Source: Lachnospiraceae bacterium UBA3386
GTDB lineage: Bacteria; Bacillota; Clostridia; Lachnospirales; Lachnospiraceae
DNA length: 47,458 bases
NCBI GenBank assembly: GCA_002358875.1
Contig: DEPS01000167.1
Location: forward strand, 1-47,458
Direction of reading: 5' to 3'
Shown here: one piece after another, positions 1 through 7,468 of the stretch
Layout: each line of letters starts with the position of its first letter
Numbering within the stretch: position 1 is the stretch's first letter
Program-made: the position numbers and the translations under genes
Notes under the pieces: model-generated
Databases searched by the model: none
Told to the model about the DNA's origin: nothing
What the model saw: only the letters and a program-made list of their open reading frames with translations

Positions 1-905
1 ACGGTCAGGCCGCTCCCGCCGCGGATCATGAGAATGCCGCCCGCCAGGTAAAGGAGCATGGGACCGACACCGGCAAAGGTGCTGATGGCGACCCGGAACC
101 AGCGGCCTGCCATGCGCTCACGGATGTGGTAGCCGATCATCTCTCTGTTTTCGCGCACGTAGCGGTCGTATTCATAGTCTTCCCGCCCGAAAAGCTTGAC
201 CAGGAGCTGGCCGCTGACGGACATGGTCTCGCCCAGGATCCCGTTGATCCGGTCATTGCAGGCCTGGGCTTCGCGGGTGAGTGTCCAGCGCGTTTTGCCG
301 GCTTTGCGGGTCGGAATGACAAAAAGCGGCACGACCAGCATGCCCAGAACAGCCATGAGGACGTTCTTGTGCATCATGGCGGCGACAGCGGCGATCAGCG
401 TGATCGCATTGGAGAGGATACTGGTGAAGGTATTTGAGATGACTGTCTCCACACCGTCTATATCGCTCGTCATGCGGGTGATGATATCCCCCTGACTGCC
501 GGATGTGAAAAACTGCTGGGGCATCATTTCCAGATGCCGGAACATTCGGTTGCGCATGTCAAAAGTGACATGCTGGGAGATCCAGGCGTTGAGCCAGCTC
601 TCCAGCACGCCGATCAGGTTGGCGGTGAGCGTCACGCCCAGGGACAGGACGATCAGCTTTACCAGAACAGGGAGATCCTGTCCGATCAGGCCTTCATCAA
701 TGATCCTTCCGGTCAGTATGGCCGGATACAGATTCAGGACAGAAGAGGCAGTTACACAGATCAGCGCCAGAACAAGCTGCTTCCAGTAGGGACCCAGATG
801 TCCTCCGATGCGGAGGAGCAGCCCTTTTGTAACCCTGGGACGGGAAGCCTTTTCCTCTTCCGTGAGATAACGGCCGCCCCGCCCGTGCATCATTCTGACA
901 GGCAT
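1..905 (-). CDS. ABC exporter, fused permease/ATPase half-transporter (3' end outside window)
   Basis: The visible 301 codons encode the membrane domain of an MsbA/LmrA-type ABC exporter. After a cytoplasmic N-terminus (starting MPVRMMHGRGGRY) there are several hydrophobic segments and the usual exporter features, including FDMRNRMFRHLEMM and a coupling-helix-like stretch GETMSVSGQLLVKLFGRE. The nucleotide-binding domain must lie beyond position 1. The start is an ATG preceded by GGAAAGGAGGTGAAAT, a near-perfect ribosome site. The gene follows a MarR-type regulator on the same strand, a common layout for drug or peptide exporters that often work as heterodimers, so a second half may follow outside the window. 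The substrate is unknown. The family call is secure; drug export is inferred from context. Confidence 0.9.
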   Translation of the reverse strand, partial: MPVRMMHGRGGRYLTEEEKASRPRVTKGLLLRIGGHLGPYWKQLVLALICVTASSVLNLYPAILTGRIIDEGLIGQDLPVLVKLIVLSLGVTLTANLIGVLESWLNAWISQHVTFDMRNRMFRHLEMMPQQFFTSGSQGDIITRMTSDIDGVETVISNTFTSILSNAITLIAAVAAMMHKNVLMAVLGMLVVPLFVIPTRKAGKTRWTLTREAQACNDRINGILGETMSVSGQLLVKLFGREDYEYDRYVRENREMIGYHIRERMAGRWFRVAISTFAGVGPMLLYLAGGILMIRGGSGLT

Positions 906-938
906 ATTTCACCTCCTTTCCTGAAAGTACAATTATTT

Positions 939-988
939 CGACCTGTACGGCTGCAAAAGCAAAAGCGCTCAAACCGTACAGCTGGAAT
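939..988. repeat. 50-bp palindromic intercistronic element, copy 1
   Basis: Arms CCTGTACGG and CCGTACAG flank a purine-rich loop. Aligned with the reverse complement of 40224-40273, the two copies match at 44 of 50 positions. This copy lies in the 164-bp gap between the marR gene and the ABC exporter gene. It could be a REP-like element or an RNA hairpin that tunes expression between the two cistrons. No T-tract follows on the transcribed strand, so a simple terminator is unlikely. Confidence 0.7.
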
Positions 989-1069
989 TATTTATGTTCT
1001 ATTCCTGAAGATGTCAAAGATTTTTAAAGGGGTAATATCTGAAACCCGTAAAAAAGCCGGACGGGATAT

Positions 1070-1828
1070 TTAATCCTCCCCGCGGTGCTGAAGCTTTTTT
1101 AAAAGCCGGAGGAGTTCCTTTTGCTCTTCTTCTGTGAGAGGGCTGAAAATCAGGTCCAGCTTATCCCTGCGCTCGTCCTGCAGTTCGCAGGCACGCGCCC
1201 TTCCTTTTTCTGTCAAAGAGATCAGAGTTGCCCTTTTGTCCGAGGGATCGACATTTCTTTCAACATAGCCGTCATCCTCCAGATGGCCTATGAACTCGGA
1301 CATGGACGAAGCATTGATCCGCATGGCTTCGGTGAGCTGCTTTTGCCTAAGACCTGCAGCGGTGCCGGTATGTTCAGCTTGGGCTTCTTCCATTTCCCCG
1401 GTGTTTTCAGCCACTGCATTCTCATTGTCCAGAAGGATCGTCAGAATCCGCTCCCTGGAGAGAACGGGAGAGCGGTGCCCGTGGGGATGACGCGGCCTGC
1501 CGCCGCGGAGTTCAGTAGAGAATTCCGGGAGAGGAGCATCCGGTCCGCCAGGTGCGCCGTGCATTCCGTGGAAAATTTCCCTGCCGGAACCGTCCGGACC
1601 GAAATGGGGAGGCCTGTCGGGACGAGGGCCGTCCGGACCGAAAAGAGAAGGCCTGTCGGGACGAGGGCCGTCCGGACCATAATGAGGGGGTCCGTCTGGA
1701 CGAAGCCCGTCAGGACCGCAATGAGAAGGCCTGTCGGGACGAGGCACTTCCCCATGCAGATATCGCCTGGCTCTCCTGGCAAAATGTGTTAGCTCAATAT
1801 AGAGTTTTTCCTTATCACCTTTATTCAT
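1070..1828 (-). CDS. MarR-family regulator with Pro/Gly/Asp-rich repeat insert
   Basis: Residues 122-250 form a MarR winged-helix domain: LTEAMRINASSMSEFIGHLE is the recognition region and YVERNVDPSDKRATLISLTEKG is the wing. Typical MarR proteins have about 140-160 residues; this one has 252. Between the first helix (residues 1-25) and the helix-turn-helix core lies an insert of four 13-residue units of the form RPDRPxxxGPDGP (residues 30-81), followed by a Gly/His/Pro-rich stretch. The start ATG has AGGAG nine bases upstream. The gene is first in a minus-strand operon with an ABC exporter and probably represses it, since its own promoter is flanked by two matching palindromes. The ligand is unknown. 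The insert may be a flexible or metal-binding loop, which is speculative. Confidence 0.88.
   Translation of the reverse strand: MNKGDKEKLYIELTHFARRARRYLHGEVPRPDRPSHCGPDGLRPDGPPHYGPDGPRPDRPSLFGPDGPRPDRPPHFGPDGSGREIFHGMHGAPGGPDAPLPEFSTELRGGRPRHPHGHRSPVLSRERILTILLDNENAVAENTGEMEEAQAEHTGTAAGLRQKQLTEAMRINASSMSEFIGHLEDDGYVERNVDPSDKRATLISLTEKGRARACELQDERRDKLDLIFSPLTEEEQKELLRLLKKLQHRGED
1586..1741 (-). repeat. 39-bp tandem repeat x4 inside marR
   Basis: Four consecutive in-frame 39-bp units each encode a 13-residue block (RPDRPSHCGPDGL, RPDGPPHYGPDGP, RPDRPSLFGPDGP, RPDRPPHFGPDGS). The strong DNA-level similarity points to recent expansion. Copy number could differ between strains without breaking the frame. 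Confidence 0.85.
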
Positions 1829-1854
1829 TCTTTTTCTCCTGCTCTTGATTTTAC

Positions 1855-1915
1855 TATGGTACCGAAGTAATTATAACAAGAGAAAAGAATGCAGTCAATT
1901 TAATTCGGTACCAAA
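1855..1915 (-). promoter_or_regulatory. marR promoter flanked by two MarR-type operators
   Basis: On the minus strand, TTGACT (1893-1898) is separated by exactly 17 bp from TATAAT (1870-1875), a near-consensus sigma-A promoter. Two copies of the palindrome TTYGGTACCRAA flank it: TATGGTACCGAA at 1855-1866, just downstream of the -10 box, and TTCGGTACCAAA at 1904-1915, just upstream of the -35 box. This is the expected layout for autorepression by the MarR protein encoded immediately downstream. Confidence 0.8.
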
Positions 1916-2070
1916 ATAATAAATACCGGAAGATGCAGGCATTTATAGATATATAAGCGTTTTTTTGATAAAGTATAAATGTTGAAGAATAGCTAAAGCA
2001 GCGGTGGCAGAGACGGAGGGCAATTATAGAGGGTAATAATTAAGAAGACAGATGGTTCAGGGAGAAATGG

Positions 2071-2751
2071 ATGAATGTAATTTTTGATATGGATGGAGTG
2101 CTCATCGATTCGGAAGTGGTGTACCGCCAGGCGTTTATGTATGCAGCCGGGCTTTTTGGTCTGCCGGAGCAAGTGATGGAGGAGGCTTCTAAGAGGTCTA
2201 CCGGCGTCACGTCCGCACTGGAGCGGCAGATCATGACAGAGGCTTTCGGACACTTTCCTCAATATGATCCGGATAAACTGTTCCGTGTCACGGGAGACTA
2301 TTTTAAAAATGCTGTTGAGGAAGGAAAAATCGAGCTGAAGCCCGGTGCCATGCAGATCCTGCGTGCGCTGAAGGACAGGAATATGCCCCTGGGACTGGCT
2401 TCCTCTTCACCGGGAGAGCTGATCAGGCAGCTGCTGGGGCGGCATGGGGTCCTGCAGTATTTTGATGCCATCGTCAGCGGAGATGCTGTAAAACGAGGCA
2501 AGCCGGATCCGGAGATTTTTATCAGGTGCGCGGCCGGGCTGGGGATCCCCGAGGCGGAATACGGAGAGACGTTTGTGATAGAGGATTCATATAATGGAGT
2601 CCGGGCGGCGTATGCAGCCGGAATGCGGGCGGTCATGGTGCCGGATCTTTTGCCGCCGACTCAGGAGATGTACGAGAAGGCAGTCGTGCTGCCGACGCTG
2701 GCGGAGGCGGAAAAGTGGCTGACTGGAAGAGAAGCAGCAGGCATGATATGA
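2071..2751 (+). CDS. HAD-family phosphatase (beta-phosphoglucomutase-like subgroup)
   Basis: A complete 226-residue HAD hydrolase of subfamily IA. Motif I is FDMDGVLIDSE (nucleophile Asp6, acid/base Asp8). Motif II is in LASSSPGEL, motif III is the Lys in KRGKPDPEIF, and motif IV is in VIEDSYNGVRAA. A helical cap lies between motifs I and II. It likely dephosphorylates or isomerises a small phosphosugar; the exact substrate cannot be read from sequence. The start ATG has GGGAGA 6-7 bases upstream. It lies 240 bp from the divergent marR gene and 182 bp before the MATE gene on the same strand, so co-transcription with the latter is possible but unproven. Confidence 0.9.
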   Translation: MNVIFDMDGVLIDSEVVYRQAFMYAAGLFGLPEQVMEEASKRSTGVTSALERQIMTEAFGHFPQYDPDKLFRVTGDYFKNAVEEGKIELKPGAMQILRALKDRNMPLGLASSSPGELIRQLLGRHGVLQYFDAIVSGDAVKRGKPDPEIFIRCAAGLGIPEAEYGETFVIEDSYNGVRAAYAAGMRAVMVPDLLPPTQEMYEKAVVLPTLAEAEKWLTGREAAGMI

Positions 2752-2877
2752 CAGGCAGAGAATGCCGGGCCGGGAAATGGCAGGCAGGGCATGGCAGGCC
2801 GGGAAATGCCGGGCAGGAAATAACAGCCGGATATATGACAGGCAGAGAAATGGCAGGCAGGAAATGCCGGACAGATG
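2746..2877 (+). repeat. Degenerate GGCAGG/GAAATG tandem repeats starting at the HAD stop codon
   Basis: Starting at the TGA of the HAD gene, about 130 bp consist of imperfect reiterations of words such as ATGACAGGCAGAGAA, GGCAGGCAG and GAAATGCCGG. There is no ORF with a ribosome site in it. It is one of several repeat tracts in this window that begin at a 3' gene end. Confidence 0.65.
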
Positions 2878-2933
2878 ACCTACAGTTCCAGGCCGCAGAC
2901 ACGGGTTAGGATTGATAAGGAATGACATAAATT

Positions 2934-4325
2934 ATGAAGACACAGAAAAATAATCAGGCAAATACTTTTACAGAAGGAGAGATCCTCCTGCCTTTGGTGC
3001 GATTTGCACTGCCGGTGCTGGCCGCTCTGTTCCTTCAGGCTATGTACGGAGCTGTGGACCTTTTGATCGTAGGCCGGTTTACGGACGCGGGCACGGTATC
3101 GGCGCATGTATCGGCGGTCTCGACGGGGTCGCAGATCATGCTGACTCTGACCAACCTGGTGGCGAGCTTCGCCATGGGAGCGACGGTGATCCTTGGCCAG
3201 CAGGTCGGACGGGGACAGGCCAAAAAGGGCGGCGAGACCATCGGCGCCTGTATTGTTTTATTTTTCTTTATCGGGATCGTGATGACCGTCCTGCTCGTGT
3301 CGGGTGCGGAAAAGGTCGCGGCAGTGATGCAGGCGCCGGCGGAGGCCTTTGAGCTCACGGCCGCCTATCTGCGCATCTGCGGCGGCGGAATGCTGGTCAT
3401 CATTGCCTACAACCTGATCGGGAGCATATTCCGGGGGATCGGAGATTCGATGACGCCGCTCGTCACGGTGGCGATCGCCTGTGCGGCGAACATAGCGGGC
3501 GACCTCCTGCTTGTGGCAGTCTTCCACCTTGGAACGGTCGGAGCTGCCATCGCGACGGTAGGGGCCCAGGCGGTGAGCGTCCTGATCTCGCTTCTTTTAA
3601 TGCGCCGGAGAAGACTTCCCTTTACACTCAAAAGAAGGCATATACGGTTCAACAGAGAACTGATCGGGGATATCACGAAGATGGGGCTCCCTATCGCCAC
3701 GCAGGATCTTCTGGTCGGAATATCATTTCTGATCATCCAGGGTATCGTGAATTCGCTCGGCGTCGTGCCCTCCGCAGGAATCGGGGTCGCCGAAAAGGTC
3801 TGCGCCTTCATCATGCTCGTGCCTTCCGCCTTCATGCAGTCCATGTCCGCCTTCGTGGCGCAGAATGCCGGCGCGGGAAAGCCGGAGCGCGCGGTAAAAG
3901 CCCTGCGCTACGGGATCCTGTTATCGTTTGCGGTCGGCGTGGGGATGTTCTATTTGTCCTTTTTCCACGGAATCATGCTGTCATCCCTGTTTGCAAAAGA
4001 CGCGGAGGTCGCCGCGGCCGGAGCGGATTACCTCAAAGCCTACGCCATTGACTGCATGCTCACACCGATCTTTTTCTGTTTCATCGGTTTCTACAACGGC
4101 ATCGGCATGACCCGCTTCGTGATGCTGCAGGGCATCATCAGCGCATTCTGCGTCCGCGTTCCGGTCTCCTACCTGATGAGCAAAAGGACGCCGGTTTCAC
4201 TTTTCCATATCGGACTGGCGACACCCTGTTCCTCCGCTCTTCAGATCGTGATGTGCCTTGTCTGTATGGCCCTGATCTATCAGAAGCTCATGAGTATGGG
4301 AAAGGGAAACGCGGCCTCGCCATAA
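2934..4325 (+). CDS. MATE-family multidrug efflux transporter
   Basis: A complete 463-residue protein with about 12 hydrophobic helices in two homologous halves, typical of MATE (NorM/DinF-like) antiporters (usually 440-470 residues). The first helix region FALPVLAALFLQAMYGAVD followed by LLIVGRF is characteristic. The second half repeats the pattern around MGLPIATQDLLVGISFLIIQG. It would export cationic drugs or metabolites in exchange for Na+ or H+ across the cytoplasmic membrane. A weak AAGGA lies about 12 bases before the ATG. It is the last plus-strand gene before a convergent Na/Pi transporter, with repeats and a terminator between them. Confidence 0.92.
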   Translation: MKTQKNNQANTFTEGEILLPLVRFALPVLAALFLQAMYGAVDLLIVGRFTDAGTVSAHVSAVSTGSQIMLTLTNLVASFAMGATVILGQQVGRGQAKKGGETIGACIVLFFFIGIVMTVLLVSGAEKVAAVMQAPAEAFELTAAYLRICGGGMLVIIAYNLIGSIFRGIGDSMTPLVTVAIACAANIAGDLLLVAVFHLGTVGAAIATVGAQAVSVLISLLLMRRRRLPFTLKRRHIRFNRELIGDITKMGLPIATQDLLVGISFLIIQGIVNSLGVVPSAGIGVAEKVCAFIMLVPSAFMQSMSAFVAQNAGAGKPERAVKALRYGILLSFAVGVGMFYLSFFHGIMLSSLFAKDAEVAAAGADYLKAYAIDCMLTPIFFCFIGFYNGIGMTRFVMLQGIISAFCVRVPVSYLMSKRTPVSLFHIGLATPCSSALQIVMCLVCMALIYQKLMSMGKGNAASP

Positions 4326-4490
4326 AAGAAGACAGCCCTTTTTTGCAGTCCTGCGAAAAAGAAGACGGCCCTTTTTGCAGCCCTGCGATAAAGAAGACAG
4401 CCCTTTTTACAGTCTTGTGGTAAAAAAGACATCCCTTATTTAAGCTTTGTGACAATAAAAAGACAGCCCGCTTTCGACGTGGACTGTCTT
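4324..4490 (+). repeat. About 33-bp tandem repeats (x5) starting at the MATE stop codon
   Basis: The word (G/A)AAGAC recurs at 4328, 4361, 4393, 4425 and 4459, a 32-34 bp period. Units run roughly AAAAGAAGACAGCCCTTTTT then GCAGTCCTGCG. The final unit supplies the left arm of the terminator at 4457-4496. The array may have grown by duplication of the terminator's A-rich arm. Confidence 0.8.
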
Positions 4491-4496
4491 TTTTTA
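4457..4496. terminator. Bidirectional terminator between MATE and Na/Pi genes
   Basis: Stem AAAAAGACAG / CTGTCTTTTT with an intervening loop of about 17 nt, flanked by A-rich sequence on the left and a run of seven T on the right. It can terminate the plus-strand MATE transcript and possibly the convergent minus-strand transcript. Confidence 0.7.
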
Positions 4497-4582
4497 AGTT
4501 TGTTCGTAAAACCCGGACGGATACATTTATCAGGATTTTACAAAATACCCTGACCAGTGTCAGTCCCTTGTTTAAATGACCC

Positions 4583-6391
4583 TTATGTTGAGGCGGAGCG
4601 GACAAAGGGGGTCTTCTTGGGCTCTGCTCCGGATTCCAGTTCGATGTGGTAATGCTTCTTGTACTGCTCGTAGTAGTGCTGGTAGGCGGAGCTTCTCTCT
4701 TCGCGAAGGTTGGTGAGGTACTCGTGTATGTCGTAGGTATCGTGCCCCAGAACGATCATGGCGACGGCGATATTGGAGCAGTGGTCGGAGATGCGCTCGC
4801 AGCCGGAAATGATATCGTTGAAGACCAGTCCCTGGTTGATGGTGCAGATCTTTTTCTGCAGGCGTTCGACGTGGTTGATCTTCATCGTATCGCAGAGCTT
4901 GTCGATGAGTTCCTCAAGGGGTTCGATCTGCTCCGCAAGCACCAGATCATTATTTGTGAAGGCATTTACAGCCAGCGAGGTGACCTGTTCCACAGCGTCG
5001 GCCATTACTTCGAGCTCATGGCCTGCGCGGCCGGAGAAGGAGCCGAACTTTTCGTGGGCCTGGCGGGCGCCGATCGCGACGACGAGCGCCTGATCGGAGA
5101 TGAGCTCAAAGTCCGATATGGTGTGCAGGTACTTGGAAACGTACTCGTTCTGCGTGTCGGACATCTCCCGGGCAGTGAGCTTGACCAGGTAGGTCCCGAT
5201 GGCGTCCTGATAGTCGTCCACGACCTGTTCGATCCGGCGGATCTCTTTTGAATGATCGCGGTCCAGATGGCGGACCATGTCGAGGGCGAGGTCTACGCCG
5301 TTCAGCGTGATGCGCGCCATATCGTTCATAGTGAGGCGGCACTGCTCCAGGGCCAGGGCAGGGTGGGCAAGGAGGATCTCCTCGAGATGAATGGCAGGAA
5401 GCTCCTTATCCTCTTTCCGTTCAGGAACAAGCGCGCAGACTGTTGTTTCGATGACCTTCATAAAGGGGAACAGAAGGATGACCATGCACAGTCGCAGGAC
5501 TGTGTTCACGGCAGCCAGGGAGAAGGGGTTCATGACAGTCTGGATAAAGGAAAAACGGAAGACTGCATGGGCGATATAAAAGATGGAAGCAGTGACGACA
5601 GTTCCGAGCGCCGTGGCAATCGGATAGACCAGCGCGACCCGTTTTCCTTCCGTGTTTGCGCCGAGCGCGGTGAGCATGACCGGAGCAGCTGCGCCCACGG
5701 AGATGCCCAGAAGAAGGGGAAAGGCTTGTTCAAACTGCATGGCACCTGTCACGGACAGGGCCTGGACGATACCGACGGCGGCGGAGGCGGACTGAAGGAG
5801 CGCTGTAAAGAGGGCTCCGACGATGATACCCAGCAGGGGATTGGAAAGGGATGTGAGCGCCGAGGTAAACCAGGGCTGGTCTCCCAGGCCGCTGACAGCC
5901 CCGCTCATGGTGCTCATGCCCTTCATAAGGACGACGAAACCCATCAGGATATCTCCGAAATGCCTGACGGATTGTCTTTTTGCCGTCATGCGCATCAGGA
6001 TTCCGATGACAGCGACGACTCCTGTCAGAGTGGTTGTCGACAGGAGCTGGGCCAGGCTCCCGGCGGATTCGATGTAGCTTAAGCAGATGACCCAGCCTGT
6101 GATGCTGGTGCCCAGGATCGCGCCCAGGATGACGCTGATACCCTGGGAGACCTTCATCATGCCGGCGCTGACAAAGCCGACGATCATGACGGCGGTCGCC
6201 GAGGAGGACTGGATCACGGCGGTGACGCCGGTGCCCAGAAGGACACCCCGGACAGGCGTGCCGGAGACCTTGTAGAGAATGGGTTCAAGCTTGTCGCCGG
6301 AGACTTTTTTAAGCCCGTCGCCCATCAGAGACATGCCGAACAGAAACAATGCGACGCCGCAGAACAGTGAAATAACCTCTGTAATACTCAA
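4583..6391 (-). CDS. Na/Pi cotransporter family protein with C-terminal PhoU-like domain
   Basis: A 602-residue protein. The N-terminal half carries the two inverted Na/Pi-cotransporter repeats, each with its QSS/QSA signature: QSSSATAVM at residue 61 and LLQSASAAVG at residue 199. Residues about 340-560 form a helical PhoU-like domain. It probably moves phosphate across the membrane with Na+. The start is a TTG codon: TTG AGT ATT follows AAAAGAGGTCAGAA, and there is no ATG with a ribosome site nearby. The gene is divergent from a PhoB/PhoR-like two-component system across a short region with Pho-box-like repeats, which supports a phosphate role. Some members act as PhoU-like regulators rather than carriers. 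Confidence 0.9.
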   Translation of the reverse strand: MSITEVISLFCGVALFLFGMSLMGDGLKKVSGDKLEPILYKVSGTPVRGVLLGTGVTAVIQSSSATAVMIVGFVSAGMMKVSQGISVILGAILGTSITGWVICLSYIESAGSLAQLLSTTTLTGVVAVIGILMRMTAKRQSVRHFGDILMGFVVLMKGMSTMSGAVSGLGDQPWFTSALTSLSNPLLGIIVGALFTALLQSASAAVGIVQALSVTGAMQFEQAFPLLLGISVGAAAPVMLTALGANTEGKRVALVYPIATALGTVVTASIFYIAHAVFRFSFIQTVMNPFSLAAVNTVLRLCMVILLFPFMKVIETTVCALVPERKEDKELPAIHLEEILLAHPALALEQCRLTMNDMARITLNGVDLALDMVRHLDRDHSKEIRRIEQVVDDYQDAIGTYLVKLTAREMSDTQNEYVSKYLHTISDFELISDQALVVAIGARQAHEKFGSFSGRAGHELEVMADAVEQVTSLAVNAFTNNDLVLAEQIEPLEELIDKLCDTMKINHVERLQKKICTINQGLVFNDIISGCERISDHCSNIAVAMIVLGHDTYDIHEYLTNLREERSSAYQHYYEQYKKHYHIELESGAEPKKTPFVRSAST

Positions 6392-6540
6392 TTCTGACCT
6401 CTTTTCCTTCTTTCTTTGGCTGCCCGAAGGTTTTGCGCAGATACGAGCTTAAAACCTCGAATTCTGTACCCCGAAAACAGCAGCTCTTTTTTATAGACAT
6501 TTCTTTTCAATTCTATCCTTGGCAATCATACAGCAGAAAT

Positions 6541-6587
6541 GTTAAGCTGTTCCCGTAGGTTTTGTTAAATCTATGTTATCTGTTAAT
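6541..6587. promoter_or_regulatory. Candidate Pho boxes between Na/Pi transporter and response regulator
   Basis: Read on the minus strand, TTAACA-like words (ATTAACA, ATAACA, TTTAACA, CTTAACA) occur at plus positions 6582, 6575, 6564 and 6541. Spacings are 7, 11 and 23 bp, close to the 11-bp phase of PhoP/PhoB direct repeats in Firmicutes. They lie upstream of both divergent genes. Assignment is by resemblance and context only. Confidence 0.4.
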
Positions 6588-6630
6588 GGTATTGCGGAAA
6601 TTCAGGCTGTGCAGAGAGGGCGGTAAGGAC

Positions 6631-7305
6631 ATGATTTACATTCTGGAGGATGATGACAGTATCAGAAAGCTGGTCACCTATGCGCTGGAGAGCCAGGGGC
6701 TTGCGGCGGCCGGCTTTGCCGCGCCCGGGCAGTTCTGGGAGGCAATGGAAAAACAGAGACCGACATTGCTTCTGCTCGATATCATGCTGCCGGGGGAGGA
6801 CGGCCTGCAGATCCTGCGAAAGCTTAGGGGAGATCCACGGACAGCCAGACTGCCTGTTATCATGCTGACGGCAAAGGGAGCGGAATACGACCGGGTCGAA
6901 GGACTGGATGCGGGCGCGGATGACTATGTCACGAAGCCCTTCGGCATGATGGAGCTTCTGGCACGAGTCCGCGCGCTGCTGCGAAGGACTGAAACAAAAG
7001 AGGAAAGAAAATCCGGGGAACTGCGCTTTGGGGATCTGACGATCTGCCCGGAGAGATATGAGGTATATGTAAAGGGGGAGACTGTTCCGCTGACCAATAA
7101 AGAGTATCAGCTGCTTTTGCTGCTCGCGGAAAACGTCGGGAATGTACTGACAAGAGAGGTGCTTATGGACAGGGTATGGGATCTTGGGGCAGAGCCGGAA
7201 AACCGGACGCTCGATGTCCATATACGCAAGGTCCGCGCCAAGCTGGGCGAAGCGGGAGCATGCATCGAGACTGTGCGGGGCGTGGGATACCGGCTTAAGA
7301 AATAA
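6631..7305 (+). CDS. OmpR/PhoB-type response regulator, probably phosphate-responsive
   Basis: A complete 224-residue regulator. The receiver domain has the acidic pocket EDDD at residues 6-9, phospho-acceptor Asp50 in LLLLDIMLP, the Thr in IMLTAKG, and Lys in YVTKPFG. The C-terminal winged helix (about residues 128-222) has LTNKEYQLLLLLAENVG and NRTLDVHIRKVRAKL. The open frame extends upstream to a TTG, but ATG 6631 gives the normal family length and begins exactly at the receiver core. It is followed by a histidine kinase and divergent from an Na/Pi transporter, so a PhoB/PhoP-like role is likely. A Van- or envelope-stress-type system cannot be excluded. Confidence 0.9.
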   Translation: MIYILEDDDSIRKLVTYALESQGLAAAGFAAPGQFWEAMEKQRPTLLLLDIMLPGEDGLQILRKLRGDPRTARLPVIMLTAKGAEYDRVEGLDAGADDYVTKPFGMMELLARVRALLRRTETKEERKSGELRFGDLTICPERYEVYVKGETVPLTNKEYQLLLLLAENVGNVLTREVLMDRVWDLGAEPENRTLDVHIRKVRAKLGEAGACIETVRGVGYRLKK

Positions 7306-7306
7306 T

Positions 7307-7419
7307 AAAACCCGGGTTTTGCGCGAAAAGACCCGCAGCATATGCTGCGCATATGTGAAATATCTCGAGCTTCGTGGTGGTCTGTACTTTAACAACTAAC
7401 AGTCTGTCGCTGTTAACAG
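7307..7419 (+). promoter_or_regulatory. Palindrome-rich gap between response regulator and kinase
   Basis: The 163-bp gap carries three perfect palindromes: AAAACCCGGGTTTT (7307-7320, directly after the regulator stop), GCAGCATATGCTGC (7335-7348) and CTGTTAACAG (7410-7419). TTAACA-like words at 7389, 7396 and 7413 resemble those upstream of the regulator. The kinase may have its own regulated promoter, or its level may be set by RNA structure. Confidence 0.4.
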
Positions 7420-7468
7420 GGAAAGTGAAACAAAGCACTTTGATATAGAGGTAGATATAGAGGTAATT

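Noticed and set aside
4288..4605. 105-codon minus-strand frame with internal repeats
   Set aside because: Its repeats are the translated 33-bp tandem array after the MATE gene; it crosses a terminator and overlaps two genes.
4646..5251. 201-codon plus-strand frame opposite the Na/Pi transporter
   Set aside because: It has no ribosome site, lies wholly antisense to a clear family member, and its translation shows the biased composition of an antisense shadow.
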